Assembly: GCA_039933635.1 (NCBI GenBank)
Contig: JBDTNQ010000089.1
Span: 1 to 17,931, forward strand
DNA from: JBDTNQ01 sp039933635
GTDB taxonomy: Bacteria; Acidobacteriota; Vicinamibacteria; Vicinamibacterales; SCN-69-37
Direction of reading: 5' to 3'
Length of the DNA stretch: 17,931 nucleotides
Shown: in pieces, positions 15,212 to 17,931 of the stretch
How the letters are laid out: the number at the start of each line of letters is the position of its first letter
Position numbering within the stretch: the first letter of the stretch is position 1
Translations under genes and position numbers: made by a program
The notes under the pieces: generated by a model
The model's database searches: none
Told to the model about the DNA's origin: nothing
The model's input: only the letters and a program-made list of their open reading frames with translations

Positions 15212-15242
15212 CTATGCGCAAGGTCGATGTCCGGCCGTCGGG

Positions 15243-15677
15243 CTACGCGGTCGCGTCTGCTTTCGCGCAGAACTTGTCGAACGCCATCGTCAACAAATCC
15301 GCAATCGCATCGGCCGAACGCGATTCGATGTCGCGACGCTCGACCATGTAGAGCAGCTTGCCGTCGCGCAGGAGCGCGATTGCCGGCGACGAGGGCGCGA
15401 AGCCGGTGAAGTATCCGCGTGCGCGGTCCGTGGCTTCGACGTCGGCGCCGGCGAACACCGTCGCGAGCGTGTCGGGCCGATTGGCGTGCTGCAACGCCAT
15501 CGCGATGCCGGGCCGCGCCTTGCCGGCGGCGCATCCGCACACGGAGTTGACCACCATCATCGTGACGCCTGGCATCTTGAGCGTGGTGTCGACTTCGGCG
15601 GGCGTGCGGCACTCGACCGCGCCCACGGCCGTCAGTTCCTGACGCATCGGGGCCACAAGGTATTCGGGATAGGGCAT
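15243..15677 (-). CDS. BrxA/BrxB-family bacilliredoxin (DUF1094)
   Basis: A 144-aa thioredoxin-fold protein of full family length. It begins MPYPEYLVAPMRQEL and carries VVNSVCGCAAGKARPG with the CGC active site (C47 and C49), then HANRPDTLATVFAGADVEATDRARGYF and SPAIALLRDGKLLYMVERRDIE, all typical of BrxA/BrxB. In Firmicutes these reduce bacillithiol mixed disulfides on proteins. In this organism the thiol partner is unknown, since the window shows no bacillithiol genes. The ATG at 15677 is preceded by AAAGG about 12 bases upstream inside a small inverted repeat (AAAGG-T-CCTTT). Divergent from the dioxygenase-like gene and convergent with purA. Confidence 0.93.
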   Translation of the reverse strand: MPYPEYLVAPMRQELTAVGAVECRTPAEVDTTLKMPGVTMMVVNSVCGCAAGKARPGIAMALQHANRPDTLATVFAGADVEATDRARGYFTGFAPSSPAIALLRDGKLLYMVERRDIESRSADAIADLLTMAFDKFCAKADATA

Positions 15678-15757
15678 GGGTAAAAGGACCTTTCGGGTTC
15701 GGGCTTCGGGCGACGGGCCAGGCTCACCGCAGCCTGCTGACCGCCGCCCCGGCCTGT

Positions 15758-15763
15758 TAAGAT
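15758..15763 (+). promoter_or_regulatory. -10-like element before the intradiol-fold gene (leaderless geometry)
   Basis: TAAGAT ends 7 bases before the ATG at 15771, and no Shine-Dalgarno is present. A start site 7-8 bases after the hexamer would fall at or one base before the ATG. The -35 region is weak. Confidence 0.4.
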
Positions 15764-15770
15764 CCAGTAT

Positions 15771-16367
15771 ATGTCTCTCTCCCGCCGCCAGTGCCTGATG
15801 CTGGCTCTCCCGCTGTTGGCCGGCGGACGTCTGTTTGGCGCCGAATCCCAGGGACTGGAGGGATTTGCGACGAATGCGGGGCCGCCCTGTTCGCCGGACG
15901 AGCTCGTGACGCCGGGCGTCCCGGCCGATTCCACGTACAGGAAGGGCGCGCCGCTTCGGACGACGCTCGCCGAGGCCGGGATGGCGGGCGTGCCATTCAG
16001 CTTGTCCGGCACGGTGTCCGGGGTGACCTGCGGCCGGATCAAGGGCGCCACGGTCGATGTGTGGCAGGCCGACGCGCGGGGTGCGTATGACACGGCCGGC
16101 TTCCGGCTGCGGGGACGTCAGCTCACGGACGCCGACGGACGCTTTCACATCGAGACCATCGTCCCGGGCAACGCCGCCGGTCGCGCGAAGCACATTGGTC
16201 TGCACGTCAACGTACCCGGTAAGGCCGATTTCTGGACCGAGGTCTTCTTCCCGGACGACCCGAAGAACGCCGCTGATCGCCGCTTCAAGAAGGAGCTGGC
16301 GATGAAGATGGTTCAGGCCCCCAAAGGCCGGCAGGCCGGACTCTTCGACGTCGTGCTCAAACTCTGA
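15771..16367 (+). CDS. Tat-exported intradiol ring-cleavage dioxygenase-fold protein with incomplete iron site
   Basis: A 198-aa protein. The N-terminus has a twin-arginine-like signal, SRRQCLM (4-10), followed by a hydrophobic stretch and LFGAES, so it is probably exported folded. The C-terminal two thirds match the protocatechuate 3,4-dioxygenase/intradiol fold: GATVDVWQADARGAYD (92-107), FRLRGRQLTDADGRFHIETIVPG (111-133) and RAKHIGLHV (138-146). True enzymes bind Fe(III) with Tyr, Tyr, His, His. Y106 and H141 can serve as two of these. The second Tyr (PGxYP) reads PGNAA here, and the second His of HxH is G143 (H145 is shifted by two). It may therefore be inactive, use another metal geometry, or have a structural or binding role. 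Closely convergent with the 94-aa gene. Confidence 0.8.
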   Translation: MSLSRRQCLMLALPLLAGGRLFGAESQGLEGFATNAGPPCSPDELVTPGVPADSTYRKGAPLRTTLAEAGMAGVPFSLSGTVSGVTCGRIKGATVDVWQADARGAYDTAGFRLRGRQLTDADGRFHIETIVPGNAAGRAKHIGLHVNVPGKADFWTEVFFPDDPKNAADRRFKKELAMKMVQAPKGRQAGLFDVVLKL

Positions 16368-16379
16368 CGTGTGGTGCTT

Positions 16380-16664
16380 CTAGGGCGCCGTGTGCGATCG
16401 CGTGTGGAAGCCCGCGGTCTCGAGCTCCACGCGCAGCGCTTCGAAGGTGGCGGCCGTCGTCTCGGGTGCGCCGGCGACCTTCAGCAGCCGATCCACGTTG
16501 TACATCCGGAACCGGATCGCCTCCATGTGAAAGGCCGCGATAGCCCGGCGTAGCGACTGCGCCTCCTCCTCGAGCTGGTCGCGCTCGCCGCTGGCGGAGA
16601 GCGCCGAGATCTGCGGCAAGAGGGTATCCATCCTGGCCAATGCGGCGGCGGTGCGTTCGGACAT
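16380..16664 (-). CDS. Hypothetical small helical protein (94 aa)
   Basis: I do not recognise this protein. It is predicted almost wholly alpha-helical and charged, without cysteines, signal peptide or membrane segment; SGERDQLEEEAQSLRRAIAAFHMEAIRFRMYNVDRLL (about 25-61) could form a helical hairpin or coiled coil. It reads as a real gene because its ATG at 16664 has a near-perfect AGGAG 8 bases upstream and a plausible promoter (16710-16739). A longer frame from 16730 is open, but its start lacks a ribosome binding site and lies upstream of that promoter's expected start site. Its 3' end is 12 bases from the convergent intradiol-fold gene, and it diverges from mbfA. Confidence 0.65.
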   Translation of the reverse strand: MSERTAAALARMDTLLPQISALSASGERDQLEEEAQSLRRAIAAFHMEAIRFRMYNVDRLLKVAGAPETTAATFEALRVELETAGFHTRSHTAP

Positions 16665-16709
16665 CACGTCAACTCCTGGGCGGGCCCGAGGGCCGGGCGG
16701 CAGCGCATC

Positions 16710-16739
16710 AAGATAGCAAGCCTGCTCCACTCAGCTCAA
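16710..16739 (-). promoter_or_regulatory. Predicted promoter of the 94-aa gene
   Basis: On the minus strand TTGAGC (16739-16734) and TATCTT (16715-16710) are separated by 18 bases, each matching 4 of 6 consensus positions. The expected start near 16703 leaves a leader of about 40 bases that contains the AGGAG of the 94-aa gene. Confidence 0.45.
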
Positions 16740-16747
16740 CTCGGCGG

Positions 16748-16775
16748 CTGACGATCCGGCGATCGGATCCACAAT
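16748..16775 (+). promoter_or_regulatory. Predicted promoter of the mbfA-like gene (leaderless geometry)
   Basis: CTGACG (16748-16753) and CACAAT (16770-16775) are 16 bases apart. CACAAT ends 6 bases before the ATG at 16782, so transcription would begin at or next to the start codon. No Shine-Dalgarno is present. Confidence 0.4.
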
Positions 16776-16781
16776 TCGCTC

Positions 16782-17897
16782 ATGCCGAAGACGTCGCCGA
16801 CGCAGGCACGGGGCTTCATTCAGGACGAACTCGATACCGCGGCGCTGTACGATGCCCTCGCGGCGCGAGAAACGGATCAGCGGCTGGTGCAGGTCTACAG
16901 CCGGCTGGCTGCGACCGAGCGGCGGCACGCGGACCACTGGATCGCGCAGCTTGCGGCGGACGGGATCACCGTCGACAGGCACCGGATAGGATGGCGCGCG
17001 CGCGTACTGCGAGCCCTGGTGCGTCGTCTGGGCGCCTCGTCGGTCGTATCCGTGATTGCCGGACAGGAGATTGCCGACGCGCAGCGCTACGCCTCCGTGA
17101 CGGACCGTGCGCCGGGCATGGACACCGACGAGCGCGGGCACGCGCGCGCCCTGCGCGCCATCGCGGGGGGCGGCGGGACTGAAGGCTCGTTCATCGCGCG
17201 ACTCGAAGGGCGGCACCGCACCACGGCGGGCAATGCCCTCCGCGCGGCCGTCCTCGGCGCGAACGATGGTCTGCTGTCCAATCTGAGTCTCGTGATGGGC
17301 GTGGCTGGCGCGAGCCTCGGCAACCGCGAGATCGTGATCACCGGCATTGCCGGCCTTCTCGCGGGCGCAGGGTCGATGGCGCTGGGCGAATGGCTGTCCG
17401 TGCAGAGTTCGCGCGAACTCTACGAGCGGCAAATCAACGTCGAGCGCGAGGAGATTCGTACGAACCCGGCGGAGGAAGCCGAGGAGTTGGCGCTCATCTA
17501 TCAGGCGAAGGGGCTCGATGAGTCTCAGGCGCGCGCCGTGGCGGCGCGGATGATGGCCAGTGAAGCGACCGCGCTCGACTCCCTCGCGCGTGAGGAACTG
17601 GGCATCGACCCGGACGAACTCGGCGGATCCGCATGGCAAGCGGCCGGCGCATCATTTCTGTTGTTCGCCGTCGGCGCCGTCATTCCGCTCTTTCCGTTCC
17701 TGATGCTCACCGGCCACTCCGCCGTCATGGCGAGCGTCGTTGCCAGCGGCATCGGGCTGTTTACGATCGGCGCCGCGATCACCTTGCTCACCGGTCGCAG
17801 CGTGCTCATGTCCGGGAGCCGGCAAGTACTGGTCGGCCTCGCTGCCGCTGCGCTGACGTATGTCGTGGGACACGCGATCGGTGTGTCGATGGGTTAG
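16782..17897 (+). CDS. mbfA: Membrane-bound ferritin, MbfA-like (rubrerythrin-like domain fused to VIT1/CCC1 iron transporter)
   Basis: A 371-aa fusion. Residues about 8-128 form a ferritin-like four-helix domain with a complete di-iron set: E16, E46-x-x-H49, E96 and E117-x-x-H120. Residues about 148-371 form a VIT1/CCC1 transporter: NALRAAVLGANDGLLSNLSLVMGVAGA (151-177), GAGSMALGEWLSVQSSRELYERQI (195-218), an acidic cytoplasmic metal-binding stretch rich in Glu (219-236) and several C-terminal membrane helices. This is the architecture of MbfA, which in alphaproteobacteria exports iron and protects against iron and peroxide stress; the same role is inferred here. The ATG is preceded by a -10-like CACAAT but no Shine-Dalgarno. 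No iron-responsive operator is obvious. Confidence 0.9.
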   Translation: MPKTSPTQARGFIQDELDTAALYDALAARETDQRLVQVYSRLAATERRHADHWIAQLAADGITVDRHRIGWRARVLRALVRRLGASSVVSVIAGQEIADAQRYASVTDRAPGMDTDERGHARALRAIAGGGGTEGSFIARLEGRHRTTAGNALRAAVLGANDGLLSNLSLVMGVAGASLGNREIVITGIAGLLAGAGSMALGEWLSVQSSRELYERQINVEREEIRTNPAEEAEELALIYQAKGLDESQARAVAARMMASEATALDSLAREELGIDPDELGGSAWQAAGASFLLFAVGAVIPLFPFLMLTGHSAVMASVVASGIGLFTIGAAITLLTGRSVLMSGSRQVLVGLAAAALTYVVGHAIGVSMG

Positions 17898-17931
17898 AAC
17901 CGCGGCGCTTGAGCCTCGTCCCCCGGTCCCC

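Noticed and set aside
14604..15683. 359-codon plus-strand frame through the end of purA and across the bacilliredoxin gene
   Set aside because: It is out of frame with purA, runs antisense to the bacilliredoxin gene, and is Arg/Ser/Ala-rich with no recognisable domain.
1..17931. Mobile elements, CRISPR arrays, tRNA or rRNA genes
   Set aside because: No transposase or integrase motifs, no regularly spaced direct repeats and no tRNA-like cloverleaf were seen; almost all of the window is filled by recognisable housekeeping or transport genes.

Overview
This is a high-GC bacterial chromosomal window of ordinary, densely packed genes. I see no mobile element, CRISPR array, rRNA or tRNA. The gene mix fits a Gram-negative, probably Acidobacteriota-like (Vicinamibacteria-type) soil bacterium: an outer-membrane porin of the OprO/OprP type, a sulfate ABC system, a PPK2, a YkgJ cysteine-cluster protein, a SpoIIE/RsbU-type phosphatase and a membrane ferritin of the MbfA type. 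The phylum is inferred from gene content only and is tentative.

Layout. Bases 1-689 (minus) hold most of a calcineurin-like phosphoesterase that runs off the left edge. Divergent from it, 755-1639 (plus) is a class III-like polyphosphate kinase 2, which overlaps tail-to-tail with the last gene of a five-gene minus-strand operon (6828 down to 1629): porin, periplasmic sulfate-binding protein, CysT, CysW and CysA. Together these make a complete outer-membrane-to-cytoplasm route for sulfate or thiosulfate. A strong hairpin lies between the binding-protein gene and the permease genes. A 344-base gene-free leader precedes the operon. Next on the minus strand are a DedA membrane protein (7173-7832) and an FtsB/DivIC-like division protein (7843-8244).

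The plus-strand run 8431-11843 is cutA, a large membrane-anchored HAMP-SpoIIE phosphatase, and an RNase III carrying an extra DUF2007-like N-terminal domain. Facing it on the minus strand are a P-loop ATPase whose Walker A lysine is an arginine (12524-13687) and a YkgJ-type cysteine-cluster protein (11853-12458). purA (13871-15166, plus) and a bacilliredoxin (15243-15677, minus) converge on a perfect 16-bp terminator hairpin. The right end has a Tat-exported intradiol-dioxygenase-fold protein lacking two of the four iron ligands (15771-16367), an unrecognised 94-aa helical protein (16380-16664, minus) and an MbfA-like ferritin/VIT1 iron exporter (16782-17897).

No clearly new multi-gene system is visible. 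The points most worth following up are the porin-led sulfate operon, the DUF2007-RNase III fusion, the ATPase with a Walker A Lys-to-Arg change, the intradiol-fold protein with missing ligands, and a recurring pattern in which several genes without a Shine-Dalgarno have a -10-like hexamer 6-9 bases before the start codon, which suggests leaderless transcripts.
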